From NCBI GenBank assembly GCA_022495995.1, contig JAFEMH010002448.1, positions 62,001 to 126,000 on the forward strand: 64,000 bases of DNA. The letters are read 5' to 3'. The notes under the pieces were generated by a model. The model was given only the letters and a program-made list of their open reading frames with translations. It made no database searches and was not told where the DNA came from. The DNA is from Adenophora triphylla var. japonica. Taxonomy: Eukaryota > Streptophyta > Magnoliopsida > Asterales > Campanulaceae. Positions 23,141 to 33,891 of this stretch are shown in pieces (the stretch's first letter is position 1; each line of letters starts with the position of its first letter). Made by a program: the position numbers and the translations under genes.

Positions 23141-24556
23141 TGACGAACGTCGAAACGTCAAAAATAAATTTCCAACTCAACTATCTACAAGTGATTTGTA
23201 AATAGGGTAAGTCGGGTCGAACCACAGAGACACGAATTTAAAGTGTAAGAATTATTGCTATAACAAAAAGTTTGTAAAGTGAAGGATTGGTTGATTTGTT
23301 TAAGACTAAGATGGTTGCAAAAATTACGGAAAAATGATTATAAACGAGTTTTATAATAAGGAGACAATTCCCGGAATTGGTTTCACAAATTATGCTCAAG
23401 TTTCACAATTCATCAATCAAAGTATACTTGGGGTTTTGTTCTTACAAAAATATGATTGGGACACTTTGGCGGGTGATTTGCAATCAAGTGTTCCCAATTA
23501 ATCTATTCCCTTGGCCCGTTCATAGATTAATTCGGAACCCAATTAGAACTTAAGAACAATACAAGAAAAACCACAATTCTTATGAATCTTTTGGCGGAGA
23601 TTCAATGAATTGTTACTATCAAGTCAAGTCTAATTTCAATTATGAATTTGGCGATTCACAATTGAAATTCCCAAGTAATTCAAGAACAATTATGTGATCA
23701 AGATAAGTATTCTAAAATTCAAGTAAAAGCAACTTGACAATCCCAAGTAATACAATGATAAAGATGAAAAATAAAACTTAAAACATAATTGTTACCTCCA
23801 ATTCCAAGAACAAAGAAGGTTAGCTATCCATGGAAAATAAAGAACACCCAAGAAATTCTAAGAAAATTCTGCATGAAGTTCTAAAGAAAAGATAAAGACT
23901 CTCTACTTATAGGTCTCTAAAAAAAACTGAAAAAATTAATAATAAAAAAATAAATAAACCATGTTCTCCAAAAACCACTGCTGCAATTAATCCTTCATTA
24001 ACACCATAAACAGTCACCATTAAAACAATCATCAATCCTCATTAATACCAGAGACACGCCTGGGCTTCTGCAAAACGCCTCGTGGGCGGTCGCCCACTTC
24101 ACCCCTGGGCGGTCGCCCAGTGCTCCAGAAACATTTGTCTTCACAACTCATACTTGTGAGCGGCCGCCCACCTGTCCTGCACGGTCGCCCACACCAACAG
24201 AAGGTTCAAAGCTTCACATTTTTCCTCCTGAGCGGCCGCCCACTAAGAACCTAAGCGACCGCCCACCTCGGCAGACTGGTAGGCCCATTTTCTTTTCTTC
24301 CTTCATTCTTGCATTGGCCCAGCTGCATTCTTCCACTACAATTGCCTTGGTTTTGTCCCACTTATAACTTGATTCAACCCATAATTGCTTCATCTCAATT
24401 TTCCACTTGATTTATTCACAATTGTTCCCAATTTCCAAACTTGAACCACTGAAACTAAAGACACTAAAAACATCCATTAAACCCACAAAACTCAAGGATT
24501 AAGCAAATAATAAGTTCAAAAAGTAGTCAATGGATGAGTGTAAAACTCACTCATCA
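23141..24556 (-). repeat. 3' LTR of the Athila element
   Basis: TGACGAACG...CTCATCA on +. On minus a TATAAGTA box lies at 23904-23911. Upstream of it (24082-24267) stands a cluster of about six GC-rich palindromes of the form GTGGGCGGTCGCCCAC, CTGGGCGGTCGCCCAG or GTGAGCGGCCGCCCAC. Confidence 0.95.
24082..24267. promoter_or_regulatory. Cluster of CG-NN-CG palindromes in the Athila LTR U3
   Basis: Sites at 24082-24097, 24105-24120 and 24156-24171, with partly decayed ones at about 24178, 24229 and 24252. All keep a CG-NN-CG centre and G/C-rich inverted arms. They lie 170-355 bp upstream of the LTR TATA box. The other LTR carries the same cluster (34833-35018). Confidence 0.6.
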
Positions 24557-24569
24557 AATACCCCCAAAC
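24557..24569 (-). other. Polypurine tract of the Athila element
   Basis: On minus GTTTGGGGGTATT directly precedes the 3' LTR, as needed to prime plus-strand DNA. Similar words recur at about 25768 and 28252. Confidence 0.8.
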
Positions 24570-25841
24570 TTAGACATTTGCTAGTCCTCGAGCAAACACT
24601 AAAACAAACTAAACACAAAACAACTAAACGAACAAAAATTAAAAGCAAACTACTCTAACAAATAATCAACTATGTCCTTCCATTCTTGCATGCTCCACAA
24701 TTGCATAAATCACAAAATACCATCAACCGCAGGATAATATTTTCCACAATGCAAGTATCAATATATTTTCCATTAATTGTAAAATATTACTTAAACATTA
24801 TAATTACACCATAAATCTCTTTATGCAAGAACATCTTTCTCTTTTCTCACAACCACGATTCATTTTTACAAAGCTTAGTACACCAATCATCTTTTATTTT
24901 ATTGACTCTATTTACCAAGCAACAACACTTTCTAGACACCAAGCATGAAGATTCCCATGAAATAATTACACCCCCCCCAACTTGATCATTTAAGCACACT
25001 TTAAAATCTACTACCGTTCAAGTAGGGAGCACTGTAGCAGCGAACTCCATGCCCCTAATACTAAGTAGAGATTTATTTAAAGGCTTTGAGAGTTAGCCAT
25101 TTCGGTATCGAGCTTGATACGGACCATCACGGCGGTAAAGCTCTTCCTCCATAACGCTACTGCATACCCAGAAATCTGGTTAAGCTAGAATAATCCCTAA
25201 CCAATTAATCTACGCGTCTGGAGGTTTCACCGAATATACATTGCATTGCCATTGCTCTCATTTTTATTTTTTTTTCTTTCTTTCTTTTGTTTTTCTTTTT
25301 TCTCACGATCACAAGGGGGGGTTCCAATCACAACCAAGGAATACTCATCACAAAACTTGCCTAATGTTGCTACATTGATAAACAAATTCATTAACTCAAA
25401 AGGTGATGGTGTACTCTAAACTTTATAAAAATAAATCAAAATTATCATCAAAGAGCATAAGTGCACAAAACTTACAACTAAGAGATTTATGACTCAATTA
25501 TAACTCTTAAGTAATATACCACAATTAACCAAAAAATATACCAACTTGCATATACATATTTACACCCAAATTATCCTTCCTAGCGGTCACAATCCATCAC
25601 ATGCAATTAAGGGAACACCAAGAATGTTAATGATTATATACAAAAAAGGACATAGCTAATTATTATTTTTTCTCATTTTTCAAATTTTTTTTTTTTTTTT
25701 TTTTCAAAACAGTAAATTCTAACTAACATGTGACTTAAGCATATACAAACAACCAAGTACCCCACACCCCCAAACTTAAAATATGCATTGTCCCTAATGC
25801 ACAAAATAAAAGAAAGGATAGGGGTACCTTCAACCACCAAA
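24570..25841 (-). other. 3' untranslated region of the Athila element
   Basis: No ORF of note. It has T-rich runs (25260-25310, 25680-25705) and a second CCCCCAAACTTA word at about 25768. Confidence 0.5.
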
Positions 25842-27145
25842 TTATCTCCAGAATTGGTCCCACGGACCCACCGAGCCACTTCCGCTCGAACCAGTGCCAT
25901 AGTGCTGCTGCTGTTGTTGTTGTTGCTGCTGCTCCCAAGAACCCCATCCTCTCATCTGCTCCGGAGTACGAAATTGTGGCGGGCTGGTATGGAATGTCTT
26001 TGAGGCGGTGGAGGAGGAGGAAGCCTGTGCCTCATCTCCTGGAACATCTACGATTGCGCATCCTCCATACGCGCCTCCACATACTAGCGGCATAAAACTC
26101 CTCGGTAGCCATAGGCTGTTTGTCTCGGCTCTCCTCCATACCCACCAACCGTTGATCCATCACATCATAATGCCCCGAGAGCACGATCTCCTCGGATAGA
26201 GCATCTACATGGCCTCCCACATAATAGGCCGCCTCCGTTGGAGTGAGCTCGTGTTCCTCCATCTCATCATCCTCCTCATTCCCTCTTTACTCCTCTCGAA
26301 GAACCTTCACCCTGCAACCGAGCATGCCCCTTAATAACCGGGGGACCTCTTACTAACCAGTGTCACTTGACACTATGTCCCTAACAATCCATGCAGAGGA
26401 AAACTCACCCTCCTCTCTATCATTCCGGATATCAACAATGGGAAACTGAAATTGCAACGCCCAATTGTTTTAATAGTGTTTACAATTTCCTTGGATATCG
26501 CCAACCCGGTGTTGAACCTTTGACCGGACAATACCACGGTCATCAACAGTGCCCTTCTCCAATGCACATCATTATAATGTGAAGTCGGCATAATACGCTC
26601 GCAAATGAATCTATGCAAAGCGCGCATCCTGAAGTCCATGTCCCTAGCCTTCTTCACATTCCCATTCCTCAATAGCGTCACATCAACATTGACGAAATAA
26701 GGCTCCAACATGTGAAGGTTCCCTGCCACATTCAATTCCATGATCTTCGCACTATTGTAATAGTCACAAGCACTATTTTGAACTCATTTTAACCCCAATG
26801 AACTTGGATTGGATGACATCCATTGATATCCTCACCATTGTAATACACATTTGTTCCCCTCACCCAACCACACTTCCTTGTTTGCCCTGCCTCAAACGCA
26901 TTTGCGTAAAATTCCCGAACCAACACTTTTGAACCTTTATTAGTCGGGCGGCTTGCTAAGTTACCCCAACCATATCTAGCAAAGATGTCATCCAATCCAA
27001 GTTCATTGGGGTTAAACTCATTTTCTACAGAAAATCCCTTATTTGCATATTTGTCAAAAAACGTCTTTGCTTTACCCCCAATAAACTTCGTTGCATCAAA
27101 CTCAACAACCGGTTCCGAAGCGGGAACATTTCTTTGTCTAGACAT
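25842..27145 (-). pseudogene. Extra ORF in envelope position of Athila, 'putative plant transposon protein' type, broken
   Basis: The first segment (26789-27145) begins MSRQRNVPASEPVVEFDATK and contains KVLVREFYANAFE, the pattern of the plant transposon-protein domain often found after integrase in Athila. A second segment in another frame (26373-26741) continues the domain. A third (26032-26262, 25842-26093) gives a low-complexity tail with a nine-Gln run. At least two frame breaks separate them. Athila elements often carry an extra ORF here; whether it ever acts as an envelope is unproven, and I see no clear signal peptide or transmembrane segment. Upstream lies the palindrome array at 27652-28005. 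Confidence 0.6.
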
Positions 27146-27651
27146 ATTTTATCAACTATACCCACAAAACTTCCCCAACGAAAGTATTAAAGAAGATTGA
27201 ATTTGAAAATCTTACTTCGCCGGAAATGTCACCGGAGTTCGCCGGAGTTTGACCGGAATCTCGCCGGAGTTGAAGAAGATGAACAGAAAAGAACAACCCT
27301 TCCTTGCACAATGAGTATCACACGAACCCCTTGCTTTCTAACTCCAAAATCGAGCCTTTTGCAACTTTCTTCACCACTTGCAATATTTCAAAAATCTCTT
27401 CACAATTCTTGGCAACAATGGTGGAAATTGGGTTCAAATCCTTGGTTTAAGAGGTTGGGTATGGTATGGAGAGACAAATTATGGAAGAAATTTGGGAGAT
27501 TTGAGTGTTTGGGGAGAGAAATCTTAGAGAGATGAAGAGAGAGGGGCGGTGCTTCTAGAAAGAGAAAGAGGGAGGCTTTTGAATTTTAAAATAAAGAAAG
27601 GAGAGTAACGGCGGAGGTCTTTTAGGGCAACAACTGTAACGCCCAAATCGC
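27146..27651 (-). other. Region between palindrome array and extra ORF of Athila
   Basis: Would be the 5' untranslated or promoter-proximal region of the extra ORF. No coding segment is supported. Confidence 0.4.
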
Positions 27652-28005
27652 CTTGTGGGCGGTCGCTCACCCCACCCTGGGCGGTCGCCCACCTGTCCAG
27701 AAGCATCAACCATTTAACATCTTCAATGTGGGCGGTCGCTCACTCCATCCTGGGCGGTCGCCCACCTGTCCAGCGGTGTATCCATATTTCAAAATTTGTA
27801 CGTGGGCGGTCGCTTATTGACCTGTGGGCGAGCGCCCACCAGCACAGCAAGTTCTTCCCTTTCCATTCAACCAGCATGGGCGGTCGCACACCCAACCCTG
27901 GGCGGTCGCCCACCTATCCAGAGACTCCAAATGCTTTCTCAAACCAGCCATGGGCGGTCGCCCTCAACACCATGGGCGGTCGCCCACATGTCCAGTGGGA
28001 TTTTC
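27652..28005. repeat. Five tandem units of about 75 bp, two CG-NN-CG palindromes each
   Basis: Each unit pairs a degenerate site (GTGGGCGGTCGCTCAC type) with a better one (CTGGGCGGTCGCCCAC), about 20 bp apart, then some 40 bp of unrelated sequence. The words are those of the LTR U3 cluster. On minus the array lies 507-860 bp before the ATG of the extra ORF. Apparent ORFs rich in GRSPT or WAVAH across it are artefacts. Confidence 0.8.
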
Positions 28006-28105
28006 CCTGGCCAGCTATCTGCACAACACCAAGCAAGCAAACACCAAGCATAATATCCATTGATACATTACAATTCGACCCATATTTTGACCGCACTTTC
28101 GCTGC

Positions 28106-28163
28106 CTACGTCCCCATTGATGTGGGCGGACTACCCAACAACAATAGGCTCAGGTCACCGTAG
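28106..28163 (+). other. Hairpin CTACG...CGTAG after Athila pol
   Basis: Outer stem CTACG (28106-28110) and CGTAG (28159-28163), inner CCCCA/TGGG. It lies between the end of integrase (28408) and the palindrome array, the same boundary as in the Tat elements. Confidence 0.5.
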
Positions 28164-28407
28164 TTCGACACGTTCCCGAAATACAAAAAAAAAACAAAGC
28201 TTTTTTTTTTTTTTCATAAAACAAACAATAAAATGAAAACTAAAAACTCTCCACCCCCAAACTTAATGATTACTTTGTCCTCAAAGTGATGAAACCAAAG
28301 AAAAAATTAAATTTAAGGGTACTACAATACACTACTTACCTTGGGTTGCCTCCCAAGCAGCGCTTTTGTTTAACGTCGTTAGCTCGACGGACTGACTCCC
28401 TCAATGC

Positions 28408-30090
28408 TTACGGATCCTTCAACTCGATCCTCTCAACATCCTTCGATCCCAAAACTCCATCCAAATAAGGCTTCACTCTTTGTCCATTGACCTTGAACCT
28501 ATTGTTCGTAACCGGATTCACCAATTCCACGGCTCCATGAGAATATACGTTCACTACTTCAAACGGACCACTCCAACGAGAACGTAACTTTCCCGGGAAA
28601 AGCTTCAATCTTGAATTGAACAACAACACCTTGCTTCCCGGAATAAGTTCCTTGTGCAAAATCTTTTTGTCATGGTACCTTTTTGTTCTTTCCTTGTACA
28701 ACCGGGAGTTCTCATATGCCTCCAACCGATGCTCTTCAAGCTCATTCAAATGAAGTAACCTTTGCTCACCGGCTAGTTGCAAATCCATATTCAACTCCTT
28801 GATTGCCCAAAATGCTTTATGCTCTATTTTCACCGGCAAATGACAAGCTTTCCCAAAGACTAGCCGGTAGGGACTCATTCCAATTGGCGTTTTGTAGGCG
28901 GTACGGTACGCCCACAATGCATCATTTAACCTCAAGGCCCAATCCTTCCTGTTTGGCTTCACCGTCTTTTCAAGAATGGCCTTTATTTGCTTGTTACTCA
29001 CTTCCACTTGCCCGGAAGTTTGGGGATGATACGCGGTTGCAACCTTGTGATTCACCCCATACTTCTTCATGAGTGCTCCAAAAATTTTGTTGCAAAAGTG
29101 AGAACCACCATCACTTATAATCGCCCTTGGAACGCCAAACCTACTAAAAATCACATCTTTGACAAACTTGACAACAATATTAGCATCGTTAGTCCGGGTA
29201 GGAATTGCTTCCACCCACTTTGACACATAATCCACCGTTACTAAAATGTATTCAAAACCACATGAAACAACAAAAGGACCTATAAAATCTATGCCCCATA
29301 CGTCAAACAAATCCACAACCAAGTTATTCGTGAGAGGCATTTCATCCCGCTTACCAATGTTACCGGTTCTTTGGCACCTGTCACAACTTTTACTAAAAAT
29401 GTATGCATCTTTAAAAAGACTTGGCCAAAAGAAACCCGATTGTAACACTTTTTGAGCGGTTTTCTTTCCACTAAAATGACCTCCACAATGCAATTCATGA
29501 CAAAAAGAAAGAACATTTTGTTGCTCATTTTCATGAATGCATCTACGAATAACCATATCGGGACCATGTTTAAACAAATATGGGTCATCCCAATAATATT
29601 GCTTAACCATTGACAAAAATCTTTTCCTTTCTTGACTTGAAAAATCTGGATTTAGAACCCCCGTAGCCAAAAAATTTACAATGTCGGCATACCAAGGTTC
29701 ACAATCCTTAACAACAAATAACTGCTCATCGGGAAAATTTTCATTCAAGGGAATTTCACTCACACACCCCTTTTCAAGTCTAGACAAGTGATCCGCCACA
29801 ACATTCTCACAACCCTTTTTGTCTTTGATGGAAATATCAAATTCTTGTAAAAGTAACATCCATCTTAACAATCGGGGTTTGGCATCTTGTTTGGAAAGCA
29901 AATAACGCAATGCAGCATGGTCCGAATAAACAATCACTTTAGATCCTAGCAAGTAAGAACGGAATTTTTCCAAAGCAAATACCACCACCAAGAATTCCTT
30001 CTCGGTTGTAGTATAATTCAATTGAGCATCATTTAACATTCTACTTGCATATTGGATCACATGTGACTTTTTATCAATTTTCTGACCCAA
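28408..30090 (-). pseudogene. RNase H and integrase segment of Athila pol
   Basis: Open frame of 560 residues. It starts within RNase H ([19 protein letters not shown], residues about 14-32; [12 protein letters not shown] about 54-65). The integrase zinc-binding HHCC segment follows ([10 protein letters not shown]...CDRCQRTG, about 197-240). Catalytic residues are visible as Asp in WGIDFIGPF, Asp in ISDGGSHF and Glu in GQVEVSNKQ. The C-terminal domain ends the frame. The integrase itself looks intact, but the frame is separated from RT by a frameshift at about 30080, so a normal polyprotein cannot form. Confidence 0.85.
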
Positions 30091-31093
30091 AGCGCACCCA
30101 CCGCAAAATCGGATGCATCACACATTATCTCAAAAGGTTGAGTCCAATCCGGACCCACAAGAATAGGGGCCGAAGTCAATTTCTCCTTCAACAAATTAAA
30201 AGAATTGAGACATTCTTGGTCAAACACAAATTCCGTCTCTTTAGCAAGCAAGTTTGTTAACGGCTTACAAATTTTAGAAAAATCTTTTATAAAACGCCGA
30301 TAAAAACCCGCATGACCAAGAAAGCTACGAATTCCTTTAACATTTGTTGGCGGAGGCAATTTAGATATTATCTCAATTTTTGCCTTGTCAACTTCAATCC
30401 CTTTTCTTGAGACCAAATGACCCAACACAATTCCATGCTTAACCATAAAATGACTCTTTTCCCAACTTAAAGTTAAATTGGTATCACAACATCTTTTAAG
30501 AACCAAAGTCAAATTATCTAAGCATGCATCAAATGAATTACCATACAACGAAAAATCATCCATAAATACCTCAACAAACCTACCAATCATCTCGGAAAAG
30601 ATTGACATCATGCACCTTTGGAATGTAGCAGGAGCATTGCATAAACCGAAGGGCATCCTCCGATATGCAAATGTTCCAAAAGGGCATGTAAATGTGGTCT
30701 TTTCTGATCTTCCTGAGCAATGGGAATCTGATTATAGCCTGAAAAACCATCTAAGAAACAATAATATTCTTGACCGGCCTGACCTCTCTAGAATTTGGTC
30801 AATAAATGGCAAAGGAAAGTGATCCTTTCTAGTCGCCGCATTAAGTTTTCGTAATCGATAACCATGCGTTGACCAGTGACCATTCTAGTAGGCAAAAGCT
30901 CATTATCCTCATTCTTAACAACCGTAATTCCGGATTTTTTAGCAACCACATGAACAGGACTTACCCACTTACTATCGGAAATAGGATAGATAATACCCGC
31001 ATCCAACAGTTTCAAGACTTCTTTTCTTACCGCTTCAAGCATGTGCGGATTCATCCTCCTTTGATTCTGCAGGGACCGGCTTGGCAGCATCAT
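30057..31093 (-). pseudogene. Reverse transcriptase of Athila pol, frameshifted
   Basis: The N-terminal part (30788-31093) has EVLKLLDAGIIYPISDSKW and KKSGITVVKNEDNEL. A second open part (30057-30656) starts MPFGLCNAPATFQRC and holds the catalytic FMDD box and the RNase H start [10 protein letters not shown]. Between them (30657-30787) the expected DGFSGYNQI segment is in other frames. Two or more frame breaks therefore lie inside RT, plus one before the next segment. Confidence 0.85.
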
Positions 31094-32555
31094 CCTCCAT
31101 ATGGATTTTGTGCATACACATGGTTGGGCTAATTCCTTTTATGTCCGTAATGCTCCAACCAAGTGCGGACTTATGTCGCTTCAACACATCCAACAACCTT
31201 CTTTCCTGCAATTCTGTTAAGTCCGAAGCAATAATAACAGGCAAAGAATCATTTGCACCAAGAAAAGCATACTTTAAGCTAGATGGAAGTTGTTTAAGAT
31301 CTAACTCGGGAGGAGAGACAATAGATGGCAAATGCTTAGGATTAAAATTACCTAAAGATTCTAAAGGAACCTTTTCAGTAATTTCCTCCATAACATCCAT
31401 CTCAGCAAGAATGGCCCTCGCCTCATTTTGATCAAAAACACCTTCCATAACTAACTCATCCACAAACTCAGAAACAAGAGAGCCCTCAACATCATGCTCA
31501 AATAACACGTAATTTTCAGCAACATCACAAAATAAACACTCATTAACCTCATATGGCTTTTTCATGGAATCAAAGATAGAGAAATTAACAATTTCATCCA
31601 TGACAGTTAAAGACAAACTTCCATCTTTCACATTAATCACCGCATCCGCGGTAGCCATAAAAGGTCTCCCCAACAAAATAGGGACATCATTCACATCTTT
31701 AGCATCTCTTTCCATATCAAGAACCACAAAATCAACCGGGATAATTAGTTTATCAACTTGAACTAAAACATCTTCTACTATTCCCTTTGGATATTTGACC
31801 GAACGGTCCGCAAGTTGCAAGGTCATAGTAGTAGGTTTTAGTTCACCCAACCCAAGCTCCACAAACAAAGAATAAGGCAACAAGTTAATGCTAGCTCCTA
31901 AATCTAACATTGCCCTCACTTTCTTAGAGTCCCCCAAAGAAATCGTCACATTAAAACTACCGGGGTCTTTAAGCTTAGGAGGCAAATTCTTTTCAAAAAC
32001 AGCACTAACTTGGTCCGAAACCACAATTTTTTCGTTCGGGGCATACTTTCTTTTATTTGTGCTCAATTCCTTGAAAAATTTAGCATAGGAAGGAATATTT
32101 TTAATTACATTGAGCAAAGGCAAATTTACATTCACCTTAGAAAACATGTCATACAACTCTTTAAATTGTGTTTCGACCTTATTCTTGACCAATCTACCGG
32201 GAAAAGGGACAGGAGGCACATAAGGCTTAAGAGGTGGAGTTGGAAGTTTCTCCTCGGGAGTCACTTCAACTCGTTCCTCAACCAACACTTCATTCTCATG
32301 CATATTGTTGCGATCTATAGGAGAAGGAGAAGAGTGTACCTCCTGAAGAGTCTTACCACTCCTCAGGGTGACGACCTTTGCTTGTTCCGGTTGACTCGGT
32401 AGTGTACCCGGATTGTGCTTTTGGAGTGCCTCGGAAATTTGACCCATCTGATTTTCGAGCTTTTTCAGGGAAGCTTCTTGGTTCCCCATTCGTTGGTCCA
32501 TGATCACCTGATTACGGTGAGCGGCTTGAATGAATTTCTGCAACGTTTCCTCCAC
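31035..32555 (-). pseudogene. Linker and aspartic protease segment of Athila pol
   Basis: The 506-residue open frame is in the same frame as gag, separated only by TAA at 32583-32585 and nine codons. The protease active site is DLGAS (within AMLDLGASINLLPYS), and ILLGRPFMATADAVI is the C-terminal protease block. The frame leaves the expected path at about 31060, where the sequence KPVP is followed by a shifted tail ending at 31035. Confidence 0.85.
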
Positions 32556-32582
32556 ACTTGGCCTTGCAGGCCCTTGTTCTTC

Positions 32583-33770
32583 TTATGTTGCATTTGTGGT
32601 TGGTATTGTTCTTTGAAATTGACCACGCCCTTGATTTCCTCCCCAAGAGAAATTGGGATGATTCCGCCAACCCGGATTGTAAGAGTTGGAAAACGGATCA
32701 TTCCTCACTCTTGGTTGAAAAGCGTTCATTGCATTTGCTTGCTCAAGAAATTCCGGGAATTGGTCTCTCAATGGGCATCCCATAATATCATGGGAGTTCA
32801 CATTACAAATTACACAACTTGTGCCCGAACTTCCCTCTCCTTGATTTCGCCCTTGGTTTTGACCTTGACTTTGAGCCGTCATCATTCCCATGAAATTCTT
32901 CATTTGCGTAGTCAATGCCGAAACTTGTTGCGCTAGAACATCATTAGACTCAACTTCATAAACACCTTTTCTTCCTCCTCTCACACTCTTCTGCTGCGAA
33001 TTCATGCCAAGTCTCTCATATAAGGCTCTTGTTTCATCCGCAGTTTTCTCACCCATAGCACCCCCGGCTGCATTATCCACTTGGGCTTGACCTTGTTGAG
33101 TCAACCCATCATAGAAGGCTTGATTTAAGAGGGCTAAAGGAAACCCATGATGAGGACATTGGACTAGCAACATCTTGAACCGATCCCAAGCTTCATGAAA
33201 AGCTTCACCCGGCTCTTGATTGAAAGACATTATCTTGGACCTCAAGTCGGATGTCTTTTGATGAGAGTAAAACTTTGCCATGAACTTGTTGTAGACTTCC
33301 GTCCAAGTGTTAAGAGAGGCCGGAGCAAGTGCCATAAACCATGTCTTGGCAGCATCCTTCAACGTATAGGCAAAGCACCTCATTCTCAACTGCTCTTCGG
33401 TTAGTTGGCCCAATGGAAAACCTTGCACGGTGCTATAGAACTCTCTCATGAAGGTAATTGGGTCTTCCGATGCCATCCCATGAAATGAAGGGAGCATGTT
33501 GAAATGGAGGTTCTTCAACTCATAACTCCTTGCTGCTTGTGGGAGTACAATGCATGATGGCGATGGTTCAATTACCGGACGTGCAAAATCACCCATCATT
33601 TGTGGTTCCGCCATTTTCACTTCTTCTTCAGAATCGGAAATCTCAGACTGTTGAGAGTAAACCGAATCACTTTCCGTATCACTTGGTTCCGGGTGCTTCC
33701 TCTTGTTGATGCGATGAATGTTGTGGTCAATTGGTAACAACTCGGGTTGTAGTGACCTACGACCAAACAT
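32583..33770 (-). CDS. gag: gag of the Athila element
   Basis: Open frame of 395 residues. A retrotransposon gag (capsid) domain lies at roughly residues 95-210 (FYSTVQGFPLGQLTEEQLRM, AAKTWFMAL, SDLRSKIMSFNQ). A CCHC zinc knuckle, CVICNVNSHDIMGC, fits C-x2-C-x4-H-x4-C near residue 327. It ends at TAA (32583-32585), after which pol continues in the same frame. The stop may be a C-to-T change of a CAA codon or, less likely, a readthrough stop. Gag packages element RNA in cytoplasmic particles. Confidence 0.85.
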   Translation of the reverse strand: MFGRRSLQPELLPIDHNIHRINKRKHPEPSDTESDSVYSQQSEISDSEEEVKMAEPQMMGDFARPVIEPSPSCIVLPQAARSYELKNLHFNMLPSFHGMASEDPITFMREFYSTVQGFPLGQLTEEQLRMRCFAYTLKDAAKTWFMALAPASLNTWTEVYNKFMAKFYSHQKTSDLRSKIMSFNQEPGEAFHEAWDRFKMLLVQCPHHGFPLALLNQAFYDGLTQQGQAQVDNAAGGAMGEKTADETRALYERLGMNSQQKSVRGGRKGVYEVESNDVLAQQVSALTTQMKNFMGMMTAQSQGQNQGRNQGEGSSGTSCVICNVNSHDIMGCPLRDQFPEFLEQANAMNAFQPRVRNDPFSNSYNPGWRNHPNFSWGGNQGRGQFQRTIPTTNAT

Positions 33771-33868
33771 TCAAATCTGCAACACCAAGTTAAAACAATA
33801 CAAAAAAAATATATACACAAAATACTATTCACAATAGCAAATAATTAAAACAACTTTAAAATTTCACG
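33771..33868 (-). other. Leader of the Athila element
   Basis: Short A-rich leader between primer-binding site and gag start. Nothing else is seen. Confidence 0.5.
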
Positions 33869-33886
33869 TCCCCGGCAACGGCGCCA
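33869..33886 (-). other. Primer-binding site of the Athila element
   Basis: On minus it reads TGGCGCCGTTGCCGGGGA, the classical Athila site (tRNA-Asp type as I recall), five bases from the 5' LTR. Confidence 0.9.
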
Positions 33887-33891
33887 AATTT

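Noticed and set aside
25842..27145. Retroviral-type envelope gene in Athila
   Set aside because: Position fits, but no signal peptide, furin site or clear transmembrane segment is seen. The sequence fits the plant transposon-protein domain better.
27726..28163. Plus-strand ORFs of up to 145 residues rich in GGRPP or GRSPT
   Set aside because: They follow the palindrome repeats in all three frames, opposite to the Athila genes. Repeat artefact.
32010..32402. Plus-strand ORF of 130 residues inside Athila
   Set aside because: Shadow of the protease frame on minus; no recognisable domain.
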